DNA from: Phycisphaerae bacterium
Lineage (GTDB): Bacteria; Planctomycetota; Phycisphaerae; UBA1845
Assembly: GCA_022072505.1 (NCBI GenBank)
Contig: JAJVHU010000042.1
Span: forward strand, 62,001 to 126,000
Direction of reading: 5' to 3'
DNA: 64,000 bases
Shown: in pieces, positions 15,287 to 26,015 of the stretch
Position numbering within the stretch: position 1 is the stretch's first letter
Layout of the letters: each line of letters begins with the position of its first letter
Position numbers and translations under genes: made by a program
Notes under the pieces: model-generated
Database searches by the model: none
The model's input: the letters and a program-made list of their open reading frames with translations, nothing else
Told to the model about the DNA's origin: nothing

Positions 15287-16291
15287 TCAATCCCGCAGCA
15301 CTTCCAGGATCTGCACGGCGTCCAGGGCCGCGCCTTTGCGGAGTTGGTCGCCGCAGGCGAAGAGGTTGAGGCCGCGGCCGTCGGGTTGGGAGAGGTCTTC
15401 GCGGATGCGTCCGACGAGGACGTCGTCGCCGCCGCTGGCGTCGACCGGCATGGGGAAGGTGTTGCGTTCGCGGTCATCCACGAGGCGCACGCCCGCAGCG
15501 CGGGACAGCGCCTCGCGGGCCTGGGCGACGGTGACGGGGCGCTCGAACGTCAGGTTGATCGACTCGGCGTGGGCGCGGGGGACGGGGACGCGCACGCAGG
15601 TGGGCGACACAAGAATGGCCTCATCGGCGAGGATTTTGCGTGTTTCCTGGACGACTTTGGTCTCCTCGCCGTTGTACCCGTCCGGTCCGATCGCGGTGTT
15701 GTGCGAGAAGACATTGTGGATCACGGGGTGGGGCAGGACTTTCGGCGTGACGGACTGCCCTGCCGCGGCCTGGCGCGTCTGCTCCTGAAGTTCGGCCAGC
15801 GCCCGGGCGCCCGCGCCGCTGATCGCCTGATAGGTGGAGACGACGATCCGGCGGATGCGGCCGAGGCGGTGGAGGGGATGCACGGCCATGCAGAGGATGA
15901 TCGCCGTGCAGTTGGGAACGGCGATGATTCCGCGGTGGGCGCGGATCGCCTCGGGATTGATCTCCGGGACGCCGAGGGGGACATCCGCGTCCATCCGGAA
16001 GGCGGAGCTGTTGTCGATGACGACGGCGCCGCTGCGCATGGCGACCGGCGCGAACTCCCGACTGACCGACGCGCCGGCGGAGAAGAAGACGAAGTCGAAC
16101 CCCGCTCCGTCAAAGACGTCGATCGTCAGCGGTTCGACCTTGTGGGGCGTATGCCGAAAGGCCAGCGTCGCCCCGGCGGATCGCTCCGACGCAAAAAGCC
16201 GCAACGACGTGACGGGCGTGCGCCGCTGTTCAAGGACGCGCACCAACTCGTGCCCGACGGCGCCGGTCGCACCTACGATGGCGATGTTCAC
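15287..16291 (-). CDS. asd: Aspartate-semialdehyde dehydrogenase
   Basis: 334 residues. It reduces L-aspartyl-4-phosphate to L-aspartate-4-semialdehyde with NADPH, for the lysine/diaminopimelate, threonine and methionine pathways. The NADP-binding loop G-A-T-G-A-V-G is at residues 7-13, the catalytic cysteine in P-N-C-T-A at about 127, and the substrate-site R-V-P-V-P-R-A-H with the catalytic His at about 241. Length and motif order match Gram-negative Asd. Transcribed divergently from the ATP synthase operon across a 250-bp AT-rich spacer. Confidence 0.95.
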   Translation of the reverse strand: MNIAIVGATGAVGHELVRVLEQRRTPVTSLRLFASERSAGATLAFRHTPHKVEPLTIDVFDGAGFDFVFFSAGASVSREFAPVAMRSGAVVIDNSSAFRMDADVPLGVPEINPEAIRAHRGIIAVPNCTAIILCMAVHPLHRLGRIRRIVVSTYQAISGAGARALAELQEQTRQAAAGQSVTPKVLPHPVIHNVFSHNTAIGPDGYNGEETKVVQETRKILADEAILVSPTCVRVPVPRAHAESINLTFERPVTVAQAREALSRAAGVRLVDDRERNTFPMPVDASGGDDVLVGRIREDLSQPDGRGLNLFACGDQLRKGAALDAVQILEVLRD

Positions 16292-16410
16292 TCGATCCTC
16301 CCGTGCTCGAGTCCCGGCGATGCACTGCCGGACGACTCGTAACGTAACCTAATGTTTATTATATGTTTACGTCAATATCCGGAACTTTGTTCATTTTGGA
16401 ACGAACCCCG

Positions 16411-16439
16411 TTGACGCCGCGCGCGGGCTTCGCTATGCT
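16411..16439 (+). promoter_or_regulatory. Promoter of the ATP synthase operon
   Basis: TTGACG (16411-16416), 17 bp, TATGCT (16434-16439). It stands about 110 bp before the first gene and is the only good match in the asd/atp spacer on this strand. Confidence 0.6.
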
Positions 16440-16549
16440 CGCCCGCCCCGCAGGCGCGGATTCCGACGCCGACGGAGCGTCCGAACGAATGAGGCATTGT
16501 CAGGCCGGTCGAGTTTTCGGCAAGGCCGGCGCGGCAGGTGACGGGCAGC

Positions 16550-16783
16550 ATGAACCCGCCCGACAAGAAGTCGCACCCTCGCAAGGACGCCCTCGGCCAG
16601 ATCGGCGTCGGGTGGAGTCTCGTCATCGAGTTTCTGGCGTACCTTGGACTTCTGGGATACGTCGGGTATCGACTCGACGAACGCTACGGCTGGGGCGGCA
16701 AGGGGCTGATGTTCGGCCTGATGCTGGCGCTGGCCGGGTGGATTTACCGGGTTCTTCGCGTGACGCGCGGGATCTGGAAATAA
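16550..16783 (+). CDS. atpZ: AtpZ/AtpI-type small membrane protein
   Basis: About 77 residues. It has the AtpZ pattern: a short hydrophilic start, G-W-S-L-V-I-E-F-L-A-Y as the first membrane helix, G-Y-R-L-D-E-R-Y-G in the loop, then G-L-M-F-G-L-M-L-A-L-A-G as the second helix. AtpZ/I proteins help c-ring assembly or divalent-cation uptake. A GTG at 16538 would add four residues. First gene of the operon. Confidence 0.75.
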   Translation: MNPPDKKSHPRKDALGQIGVGWSLVIEFLAYLGLLGYVGYRLDERYGWGGKGLMFGLMLALAGWIYRVLRVTRGIWK

Positions 16784-16872
16784 AGGGCGAGACGAAGGTG
16801 TGACGCCGCGGCGGTCAGGGCGTCACGCGGAGCGGCGGGTGCGGCGGGACGCTTCGGCGGAGACGGACGCGG

Positions 16873-17286
16873 ATGCGCGCCTTTGCGGGTTTTGTCGCCG
16901 TGTGCGCAGGGGCGCTGGGTTTTGCGTGGTTCGCGGCCCCGGTGTACTGGTCTGAGGCGCAAGCCCGTGCGGTGGTCGCGTCGGGGGTGATTTGCGTTGG
17001 AGCGGCGGTCGCGTCGCTGGCGCCGGTGGTCTGGGCGAACGCGCGAGCGAAGGACTGGTTGAACCAGGCGGGGCTGGCGGCGATGGGCGTCCGGATGTTT
17101 CTGACGCTCGGCGCGGGCGGGGCGTACCTGTGGGCGGCGAACCCGCCGCGGACGTTCTATCTGGCGAGCGTCTGCGCGTGGTATCTGGCGTTGCTGGCGG
17201 GCGAGACCGTGGTGATCGTCGCGATGACGCGGAATTACTGGGGCGCCAAGGCCTCCAAGGGAACGGAAGGGCGAACGAGCGAATGA
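16873..17286 (+). CDS. Small membrane protein of the ATP synthase operon (AtpI-like position)
   Basis: 137 residues with four hydrophobic segments (about 3-22, 35-55, 75-95, 103-122) and a short basic tail. It has no strong motif, but it sits between atpZ and atpB, where AtpI/AtpR-type proteins usually lie, and its stop overlaps the atpB start as ATGA. Probably an assembly or ion-handling accessory of the F-type ATPase. Sequence divergence prevents a firmer name. Confidence 0.6.
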   Translation: MRAFAGFVAVCAGALGFAWFAAPVYWSEAQARAVVASGVICVGAAVASLAPVVWANARAKDWLNQAGLAAMGVRMFLTLGAGGAYLWAANPPRTFYLASVCAWYLALLAGETVVIVAMTRNYWGAKASKGTEGRTSE

Positions 17287-18368
17287 TCCCGATGATCCTC
17301 GCAGCCGGCGGCGGACATGATCCGAAGGATCACGTCATTGCGCACGGGCTTTTCCGGCTTTCCGAGAGCAACCTCCGCCTTCCGTTCTTTCAGGATCAGG
17401 CGTCGGAGTTCTGGTTCACGAATCATCTGCTGATGACCCTGACGGCGGCGGTGCTGACCCTGCTGATCTTCGTGCCCGTGGGGCGGCGATATCAGGCGGC
17501 GCTGGTGCGCGGCGGAGTTCAGCCGGCGCCGAAGGGTCTTTCCGGTCTGGTGGAGGCGTTCATGGACGCGCTGCGGACCGCGGTGGTCCGGCCGCTCCTG
17601 AAAGACCAGACCGACCGGTTCATGCCGCTGCTGTGGGGGCTGTTTTTCTTCATTCTGATCAACAACCTGCTGGGCATGTTGCCGCTGGGGGCGGTCTTCG
17701 GACTGGCGGTGGGCAATCAGCACATCGGCGGAACGGCCACAGGGAACATCAATGTCACGGCGGGTCTTGCCCTGGTGGCGTTCCTGACGATTCATGCGGG
17801 GGGCGTCGGGCAGATCTTTCGCCAGCTTCGGGACGGAACTTACGGCCACCACCATCACGAAGCGCACGATGACGGCGGGCCTGAGCATGCCGCGCACGGT
17901 CATGGATCGCACGGGCACGGCGATCACGGACATGGAGCGCGGGCGCATTCCCCGGGGGCCGCGTTTCTGCTGGCGCCGGCGATCTATCTTTGGAACTTCG
18001 CGCCGCATCCGTTCAAGCCGTCGGCGGACGCTTCGCCGGCGGTCAAGCTGGCGTTGTGGATGGTGGATCTTCCGATGTGGGCGTTCCTGCTCGCCTTGGA
18101 GTTCATCGGCGCGGTGGTGAAGCCCTTCGCGCTGTCGATCCGCCTTTTCGCCAACATGGCGGCGGGGCACATCGTGATCGGGTCGCTGCTGCTGCTGCTG
18201 CCGGCGTATCACGGGATGGAAGCGGGTTACCTGGCGGGGTCGCTGCCGATCGCGATCGGGTGCGTCCTGCTGAACTGCCTGGAATTGTTCGTCGCGTTCC
18301 TTCAGGCGTATATCTTCATGTTTCTGACCTCCATCTTTCTGAGCATGGCGGTCTATCCGGAGCACTAG
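17283..18368 (+). CDS. atpB: ATP synthase F0 subunit a
   Basis: 361 residues, the proton-channel subunit facing the c-ring. The essential Arg lies in L-S-I-R-L-F-A-N-M-A-A-G-H at about residues 282-294. Other family stretches (L-L-W-G-L-F-F-F-I-L-I-N-N-L-L-G, N-I-N-V-T) are in place. The ATG overlaps the previous stop (ATGA). Unusual: between residues about 185 and 222 there is a loop with some 14 histidines (H-H-H-H, H-G-S-H-G-H-G-D-H-G-H-G) that short bacterial subunits a lack. Confidence 0.95.
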   Translation: MIPMILAAGGGHDPKDHVIAHGLFRLSESNLRLPFFQDQASEFWFTNHLLMTLTAAVLTLLIFVPVGRRYQAALVRGGVQPAPKGLSGLVEAFMDALRTAVVRPLLKDQTDRFMPLLWGLFFFILINNLLGMLPLGAVFGLAVGNQHIGGTATGNINVTAGLALVAFLTIHAGGVGQIFRQLRDGTYGHHHHEAHDDGGPEHAAHGHGSHGHGDHGHGARAHSPGAAFLLAPAIYLWNFAPHPFKPSADASPAVKLALWMVDLPMWAFLLALEFIGAVVKPFALSIRLFANMAAGHIVIGSLLLLLPAYHGMEAGYLAGSLPIAIGCVLLNCLELFVAFLQAYIFMFLTSIFLSMAVYPEH

Positions 18369-18473
18369 TCGAAGGCGCGACATCGAATTTTGGTTGGGGT
18401 ATTCGGCGCCCCGGCCCTTGTTTTTGTTAACGCCGAAACGGTTCGGATTCATACGGGTTTGCTGGAGGATCGA

Positions 18474-18773
18474 ATGATGATGATGGACATGCTGGCGCAG
18501 ACCACCCAGTTGATGGGCGACAAGGGTCTGGCGGGATTGGGCGCGGGGATCGCGCTGGGGCTGATCGTGCTCGGGGCGGCCAAGGGCATCGGACACATCG
18601 CGGGCAACGCGGTGGAGTCCACGGCGCGTCAACCGGAAGCGGGCGGACGCATCTTCCTGGCGATGCTGATCGCGGCGGCGCTGATCGAGGGGTTCACGTT
18701 CTTCGCGATCATTTCCGCGTCGGGCATCGGTGATTTCCTCAAGGCCGGGGCGGATGCGGCGACCGGCGGCTGA
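18474..18773 (+). CDS. atpE: ATP synthase F0 subunit c
   Basis: 99 residues, a two-helix hairpin forming the rotor ring. Helix 1 is glycine-rich (G-L-A-G-L-G-A-G-I-A-L-G). The polar loop is A-R-Q-P-E-A. The ion-binding carboxylate is the Glu in A-A-L-I-E-G-F-T-F-F of helix 2. The residue after Glu is Gly rather than the Ser/Thr of typical sodium rings, so proton coupling is inferred. Four consecutive ATG codons begin at 18474; GGAGG ends seven bases upstream of the first. Confidence 0.95.
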   Translation: MMMMDMLAQTTQLMGDKGLAGLGAGIALGLIVLGAAKGIGHIAGNAVESTARQPEAGGRIFLAMLIAAALIEGFTFFAIISASGIGDFLKAGADAATGG

Positions 18774-18858
18774 GCAACGTTCGCCCGATCGGCGAAGACA
18801 GGCGAAGCGGGCGCGCCGGGAGACGTTGCTCTCGGCGCGTCCTGTTCGGAAGACGACT

Positions 18859-19518
18859 ATGAGAACCTTGCGTATCCCGACGACGGCGGCGACGGTCCTG
18901 GGGGTTTGCCTGGGGCTGGTTCCCGCGGTCTATGCTGAGAATCCCCCGTCCGAGGGCGCCGCGCACACGGCGACGGGCGCGGCCGAGGAATCCCACGACG
19001 GCGGTCACGGACAGACGTATCACCTGCTGACGATCGACGCGGCGTCGGCGGTGTGGACGATCGTCATTTTCCTGGGGCTCCTGGCGATCCTGAGCAAATT
19101 CGCCTTCAAACCGATCCAGCAGACGCTCGTCCAGCGCGAACGCTTCATCAACGACTCGCTGGCGAAGGCGAAGCAGGAGCGCGAGGAGGCGGAGCGGCTG
19201 TTGAAGCAGTACACCGAGCAGATCAACAGGGCCCGGGCGGAGGCTTCGGCGATCGTGGCGGAGGGGCGCCGCGACGCGGAGAACGTCAAGCACACGATCG
19301 AGGAGGAGGCGAAGAAGGAAGCCGCGACGACGCTGGAGCGGGCGAAGCGCGAGCTGCACATCGCCACGGAGACGGCGCTTCAGCAACTGCATCATCAGAC
19401 GGCGCATCTGGCGACGCAGATCGCCACGCGGCTGATCAAGAAAGAGGTCAGCGCGGACGTTCATCGCGACCTGATCCGCGAGTCGATCGAGGAGCTGGGC
19501 AAGGCGGGGAATAACTAA
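18859..19518 (+). CDS. atpF: ATP synthase F0 subunit b, with signal-peptide-like N-terminus
   Basis: 219 residues. An N-terminal hydrophobic segment ending V-Y-A-E looks like a cleavable signal, followed by a His/Gly/Glu-rich stretch. The true b membrane anchor is at about 60-85 (V-W-T-I-V-I-F-L-G-L-L-A-I-L-S-K-F-A), leading into F-K-P-I-Q-Q-T-L. A long charged coiled coil of about 130 residues forms the peripheral stalk. Extended N-termini of this sort are known in several non-proteobacterial phyla. A frame can be read upstream to 18730 but overlaps atpE and lacks a ribosome-binding site. Confidence 0.93.
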   Translation: MRTLRIPTTAATVLGVCLGLVPAVYAENPPSEGAAHTATGAAEESHDGGHGQTYHLLTIDAASAVWTIVIFLGLLAILSKFAFKPIQQTLVQRERFINDSLAKAKQEREEAERLLKQYTEQINRARAEASAIVAEGRRDAENVKHTIEEEAKKEAATTLERAKRELHIATETALQQLHHQTAHLATQIATRLIKKEVSADVHRDLIRESIEELGKAGNN

Positions 19519-19597
19519 GACGCTGTTGCAAAACCCCCGGTGCAGACGGGAAAAGAACGCTTCCTTACGGGCGCGGCTCGGTTTTGAAACAGCGTCT
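19518..19597. mobile_element. MITE-like palindromic element between atpF and atpH
   Basis: An 80-bp element with 17-bp terminal inverted repeats, AGACGCTGTTGCAAAAC (19518-19534) and GTTTTGAAACAGCGTCT (19581-19597), matching at 16 of 17 positions. The interior carries the dispersed core GAACGCTTCCTTACGGGCGC. No coding capacity. Its left end uses the last base of the atpF stop codon. Confidence 0.75.
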
Positions 19598-19652
19598 AAC
19601 AGGCAACGGGCGCGGGTGGGGGCGAAGGCGAGGTCTTGGGCGAGTCCTACAG

Positions 19653-20264
19653 GTGAGTTCAACGGATCCGAAAACGCAGACGCTCGCTCGGACGTATGCC
19701 GAGGCGATCTTCGGCCTGGCTGAGGAGCGAAAACAGGGCGACGCGCTGGTTGAAGAGATTGCCGCCGTCGAGGCGCTGCTGGCGCAGGACGCGGCCCTGT
19801 CGGCCTATCTGACGGACCCGGAGGTCGATGCGAAGCATCGCGCGGGCGTGATCGAGAAGTCGTTCCGGGGCCGCCTGTCGGACCTGCTGACCGACGCGCT
19901 GCGGGTGATCAACGCCAAGGAGCGGATGAACCTGCTGCCCGCGATCTTCTCGTCGTGCCGGGAGGCGCAGGAGCGGTCCCGGGGCGTCGCGGAAGTCGAG
20001 GTGGTCACCGCCGTGGCGCTCACGGAGGATCTGCGCGGGGCGCTGGCGACGGCGGCTGGGGCGTATGCGGGTCGGAAGGTCCGACTCGTGGAAACGGTCG
20101 ACCCCGAGCTGCTGGGCGGGCTGGTGCTGCGCGTCGGCGACGTGAAGCTGGACACCAGCCTCTCGCGCCATCTCCACCGCATGCACGACCTGATGTTCGA
20201 GCACGGGGAGCGCGCGATCCACGGCGAGTCTGAGAAGCGGTTTATCGAAGGGACGCTGGCGTAA
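19653..20264 (+). CDS. atpH: ATP synthase F1 subunit delta
   Basis: 203 residues from a GTG at 19653. It connects F1 to the peripheral stalk. The N-terminal helical domain (L-A-R-T-Y-A-E-A-I-F-G-L-A) and the C-terminal conserved strand region (V-D-P-E-L-L-G-G-L-V-L-R-V-G-D) are typical. The frame stays open upstream into the inserted MITE-like element to 19584, so the insertion may have changed the leader. The start is chosen because the homologous core begins directly after it. Confidence 0.9.
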   Translation: MSSTDPKTQTLARTYAEAIFGLAEERKQGDALVEEIAAVEALLAQDAALSAYLTDPEVDAKHRAGVIEKSFRGRLSDLLTDALRVINAKERMNLLPAIFSSCREAQERSRGVAEVEVVTAVALTEDLRGALATAAGAYAGRKVRLVETVDPELLGGLVLRVGDVKLDTSLSRHLHRMHDLMFEHGERAIHGESEKRFIEGTLA

Positions 20265-20384
20265 GAAGAACCGCCTTTCCCAAGCCGCGGGCGTCAACCC
20301 GCGCGATCGTGCGGTTGGAGATAAGCGATCGAGACGCGAGATCGCACAGGCTGACGCCTGCGACTCGATAGTGAAAGTTGATCC

Positions 20385-22100
20385 ATGAAGTTCAAAGTCG
20401 ATGAAATCTCGTCGGTGATCCGCACGGAGATCGCCAACTACCGCAAGAACGTGGACGTGGCCGAGGTCGGACGCGTGCTCGAGGTCGGCGACGGCATCGC
20501 CCGCGTGTACGGTCTGGGCAATGCGATGGCCGGCGAGCTGGTGTCGTTCGTCAGCGGCGCGAAGGGGCAGGTGTTCAACCTCGAGGAAGGCTCGGTCGGC
20601 ATCGTGATCCTCGGCGACTACCTGGCGATCAAGGAAGGCGACGAGGTCCGTCGGACGGGGGAGCTGCTGTCCGTTCCGGTGGGCGATGCGGTCGTCGGGC
20701 GGGTGATGGATCCGCTGGGGCGTCCGCTGGATGGGCTCGGGGCGGTGGATACGCCGGAGCGCCGTCCGCTCGAATTCAAGGCGCCGGGCATCGCCGAACG
20801 TCAGCCGGTCAACGAACCGCTTCAGACGGGCATCAAGGCGATCGACGCGATGATCCCGATCGGGCGCGGTCAGCGCGAACTCATCATCGGCGATCGTAAA
20901 ACCGGCAAGACGGCGATCGCCATCGACACGATCATCAACCAGAAGGGCGGCGACGTGATCTGCGTGTACGTCGCCATCGGGCAGAAGGAATCCACCGTCG
21001 CCGGCGTCGTCGAGACGCTCCGGGCCAACGGCGCGATGGACTACACGGTGGTCATTTCCGCTTCGGCGTCGGACAGCGCCCCGCTACAATACATCGCGCC
21101 CTACGCGGGCTGCGCGATCGCCGAGTATTTCATGTATAAGCACGGTCGCGCGACGCTGTGCATTTATGACGACTTGTCCAAGCAGGCGCAGGCGTATCGC
21201 CAGCTCTCGCTGCTTCTGCGTCGTCCGCCGGGCCGCGAGGCGTACCCGGGCGACGTGTTCTACCTGCACTCTCGATTGCTGGAGCGTGCGTGCAAAATCC
21301 GCGAGGAATTCGGCATCGTTCCGAAGAGCACTCCCGCGGATTCGCGCGACCGCAAGATCGTCAAGAAACACCCGCAGGGCTTGTCCGCGCCGGCGGAGCA
21401 GCGACCGGACGACGAGCAGGGGCTCTATCACCGCCCGCACGGCAGGCACAAGGCCGAGGCGTGGCTGGCGACGATGCCCGACAAGGACAACTACCGCGTT
21501 CACAAGTTCCCGGACACCGGCGGGTCGCTGACGGCGCTTCCGGTGATTGAGACGCTGGAAGGCGAAGTTTCGGCGTACATTCCCACGAACGTGATTTCGA
21601 TCACTGACGGGCAGATTTACCTGGAGCCGGACCTGTTCTTCGCGGGGGTGCGCCCCGCGGTGAACGTCGGCATCTCCGTGTCGCGCGTCGGCGGCAACGC
21701 CCAGCGCAAACACATGAAGAAGATCGCCGGATCGCTGCGTCTGGACCTTGCCGCGTTCCGCGAACTGGAAGCGTTCGCGCAGCTCGGAACCGATCTGGAC
21801 GCGGCGACGCAGCGGCAACTGGATCGCGGTCGGCGCATGGTCGAGCTGCTCAAGCAGCCGCAGTACCGCCCGTATCCCGTGGATCAGCAGGTGCTCTCGA
21901 TTTTCGCGGGTACGCAGGGGTTCCTGGACGATGTTCCGGTCAACCGGGTGGCTGAGTTTGAAACGAAGATGCTGGCGATGTTCCGCGACGAGCATCCGGA
22001 GATCGTCGCCGAATTGAAGAAGGGCGAACTGCCCGACGCGCTGGCGGCGAAGATCAAGGAGTGCATCGCCAACTTCAAGGCGGTGTTCATGAAGGGATAA
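20385..22100 (+). CDS. atpA: ATP synthase F1 subunit alpha, with an insertion
   Basis: 571 residues against about 500-515 in most bacteria. The P-loop is G-D-R-K-T-G-K-T at about residues 169-176, and the conserved core is intact ([26 protein letters not shown]). Between L-H-S-R-L-L-E-R (about residue 297) and G-G-S-L-T-A-L-P (about 378) there are some 80 residues where E. coli has roughly 20. The extra part is polar and basic ([14 protein letters not shown]). Frame and codon use are continuous, so it is a genuine insertion, possibly a lineage trait. Confidence 0.95.
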   Translation: MKFKVDEISSVIRTEIANYRKNVDVAEVGRVLEVGDGIARVYGLGNAMAGELVSFVSGAKGQVFNLEEGSVGIVILGDYLAIKEGDEVRRTGELLSVPVGDAVVGRVMDPLGRPLDGLGAVDTPERRPLEFKAPGIAERQPVNEPLQTGIKAIDAMIPIGRGQRELIIGDRKTGKTAIAIDTIINQKGGDVICVYVAIGQKESTVAGVVETLRANGAMDYTVVISASASDSAPLQYIAPYAGCAIAEYFMYKHGRATLCIYDDLSKQAQAYRQLSLLLRRPPGREAYPGDVFYLHSRLLERACKIREEFGIVPKSTPADSRDRKIVKKHPQGLSAPAEQRPDDEQGLYHRPHGRHKAEAWLATMPDKDNYRVHKFPDTGGSLTALPVIETLEGEVSAYIPTNVISITDGQIYLEPDLFFAGVRPAVNVGISVSRVGGNAQRKHMKKIAGSLRLDLAAFRELEAFAQLGTDLDAATQRQLDRGRRMVELLKQPQYRPYPVDQQVLSIFAGTQGFLDDVPVNRVAEFETKMLAMFRDEHPEIVAELKKGELPDALAAKIKECIANFKAVFMKG

Positions 22101-22104
22101 TTGC

Positions 22105-22190
22105 GAATGATGAATGCAGAAGGATGAATGTAGAAGGTCGGGCCGTGTTTCAGAGGCATACATTCTGCATTCTGCATTCTGCCTTCCCCT
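22105..22190. repeat. Palindromic GAATGCAGAA-type repeat between atpA and atpG
   Basis: GAATGATGAATGCAGAAGGATGAATG on one side and ATTCTGCATTCTGCATTCTG on the other can fold into an imperfect hairpin. The same sequence family flanks the IVP gene at 23121-23632. Confidence 0.7.
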
Positions 22191-22215
22191 CATATTCAGG
22201 CATTTTGACTGATCC

Positions 22216-23120
22216 ATGGCTAACAAACGACAACTCGTCAAGCGCCGCAAGGCCGTCCGCAACATCCGCAAGATCACGCGGACGATGCAGCTCATCGCCA
22301 CCGCGCGCTTCCAGGCGATGTTCAAGCGCGTTTCCGCGAGCAAACCGTACAGCGAGAAGCTGGCGGAGATGGTGAACGGGCTGGCGGGCATCGATGTTGA
22401 CATCGAGGACTCGCTCCTCGAGGCGCACTCGGACGCGCCGCGCGACGCAACGGTGGTCATCACCAGCAACCGCGGGTTGTGCGGCGGATACAACGCCAAC
22501 GTGATGCGGACCGCGATCGAGCACATTGACCGCACGGCGGGTTCGGGGACGCCGTGCGACGTGCAGATGGTCGGCAAGAAGGGCATTCAGTATTTCCGCT
22601 TTCTGAAGCGGGCGATGACCGAGATTTCGCACCTGGGGGATACGCCGAAATTCGAGACGGTCGAGCCGCTGGCGAATGAGTTGATCGCCCGTTTCCGGCG
22701 CGGCGAGGTCACGACGGTGCATGTCGTCTTCATGCGGTTTCACTCGATGGGCCGGCAGAGGCCGGACGTGATTCAGCTCCTCCCGCTGGCGCCTGAGAAG
22801 AAGGACGCCGGCGCGGGCCCTTCGAGCGTGGGTGAAGGCGCTTCCGCGGAAGCGGGCGCGACCGTGCAATACGATTTTTCACCCGAGCCGGGCAAGCTGC
22901 TTGAAGAGTTGCTGCCCGCGACGGTGCGCATCCGCCTGTTCACGTGCTTCCTGGAAGCCGCGGTCAGCGAGCAGATCGCCCGCATGGTGGCGATGAAGGC
23001 GGCGACGGACGCGGCGGGCGACATGATCAAGGCGCTGACGACGCAATACAACCGGGCGCGGCAGACGTCGATCACGATGGAGCTGCTCGACATTATTGGA
23101 GGGGCGGCGGCGGTTCAATA

Positions 23121-23121
<1 letters not shown>
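22216..23121 (+). CDS. atpG: ATP synthase F1 subunit gamma
   Basis: 301 residues, the central rotor shaft. The N-terminal helix has I-R-K-I-T-R-T-M-Q-L-I-A-T-A-R-F (the usual I-x-x-T-x-x-I-T-x-A-M pattern), followed by S-N-R-G-L-C-G-G-Y-N. The C-terminal helix contains R-M-V-A-M-K-A-A-T-D-A-A and ends T-x-E-L-L-D-I-I-G-G-A. An Ala/Gly/Ser-rich insertion sits around residues 195-215. Confidence 0.95.
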
Positions 23122-25088
<1,967 letters not shown>

Positions 25089-25135
25089 TAATAGGCAATA
25101 GGCAATAGGCAACAGGCAATAGGCAAGAGGCGGCG
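25089..25135. repeat. Heptanucleotide tandem repeat (AATAGGC)n
   Basis: Six consecutive units of AATAGGC type, some with one change (AACAGGC, AAGAGGC), between atpD and atpC. Confidence 0.9.
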
Positions 25136-25164
25136 GGGGGCGTTGACAGGCTGAGGCATTCATC

Positions 25165-25572
25165 ATGGCGACGGATAGGCAGTTTCATTGCAGCGTCATC
25201 ACACCGGAGCGCGAGGTGCTCAGCGCGGAGGCGACGTCGGTCGTGTTTCCCGCGCAGGACGGCGAGGTGGGCGTGCTGGTGGACCGGGCGCCGCTGTTGT
25301 TCGCCTTGGGCATCGGCGTACTGCGGATCGACGGCGAGAAGGGGTCTCAGCGGTTCTTCATCGACGGCGGGTTCGCCCAGATGCTGGACAACAACCTGAC
25401 GATCCTGACGTCTCAGGCGCTCGCCCCCTCCGAAATCAAGGCGGACAAAGTTCGCCAGCTTCTTTCGGAGGCAGAGGCGATGAGCATCACCGACGACGCC
25501 TCCTGGATCGCCCGCGACAAGGCGATCCGCCGGGCGAAGGAGCAGTTGAAACTCGCGGAGCAGGTCGGTTAG
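25165..25572 (+). CDS. atpC: ATP synthase F1 subunit epsilon
   Basis: 135 residues. The N-terminal beta-sandwich has S-V-I-T-P-E-R-E-V-L, V-V-F-P-A-Q-D-G-E-V-G-V-L and F-I-D-G-G-F-A-Q-M-L-D-N-N-L-T-I-L-T. The C-terminal helical hairpin is short and ends A-I-R-R-A-K-E-Q-L-K-L. It couples the rotor to c and can inhibit hydrolysis. Last atp gene of the operon. Confidence 0.93.
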   Translation: MATDRQFHCSVITPEREVLSAEATSVVFPAQDGEVGVLVDRAPLLFALGIGVLRIDGEKGSQRFFIDGGFAQMLDNNLTILTSQALAPSEIKADKVRQLLSEAEAMSITDDASWIARDKAIRRAKEQLKLAEQVG

Positions 25573-25644
25573 ACTACGGGGCGCGGCGCTTGGGCGCAGG
25601 CGGTTTGAAGAGAAAGCAACAGGGCAACGTCAGGAGCGGCGACG

Positions 25645-25761
25645 ATGGGCAAAGGCGATAGACGAACGCGACGGGGCAAACTTTACCGCGGCACGCACGG
25701 CAAGACGCGCGCCGCCGGCAAGACGACCCGGAAAGCGACCCCCGCGGCGGAAAAGAAATAG
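25645..25761 (+). CDS. 30S ribosomal protein THX (bTHX)
   Basis: 38 residues, starting MGKGDRRTRRGKLYRGTHGK, which closely follows the THX peptide of Thermus (M-G-K-G-D-R-R-T-R-R-G-K-I-x-R-G-T-x-G-K). It is extremely basic, as expected for a peptide buried in the 30S head. AGGAG lies nine bases before the ATG. Located 72 bp after atpC, possibly read through from the operon. Confidence 0.9.
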   Translation: MGKGDRRTRRGKLYRGTHGKTRAAGKTTRKATPAAEKK

Positions 25762-26015
25762 GACGGCGACGGCGCGGGCCGGGTTCGCGCGGCGCGCCCG
25801 GTTGGGCCGGGGTGAGGTCTTCCGCCGTCATCGGCGTCGATGTCGCCCCTGTATGCTGCGACGGTCTCGTTTTTTTAAGAAGCCGCTGTTTCTTGACCGT
25901 CGAGGCCGGGCGAATCAGGAACGCTTCCTTGTGGGCGTCGTGGCGAGGGTTGCGGCAACCTCGTCGTCGCGCTCTTGCGGTATCCGGTTCGGGTGCTTCG
26001 CGCTCGACGCGGTTT

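Noticed and set aside
21270-21520. The atpA insertion as a double frameshift.
   Set aside because: The frame and codon bias are continuous and the segment is not explained by another frame of the conserved protein.
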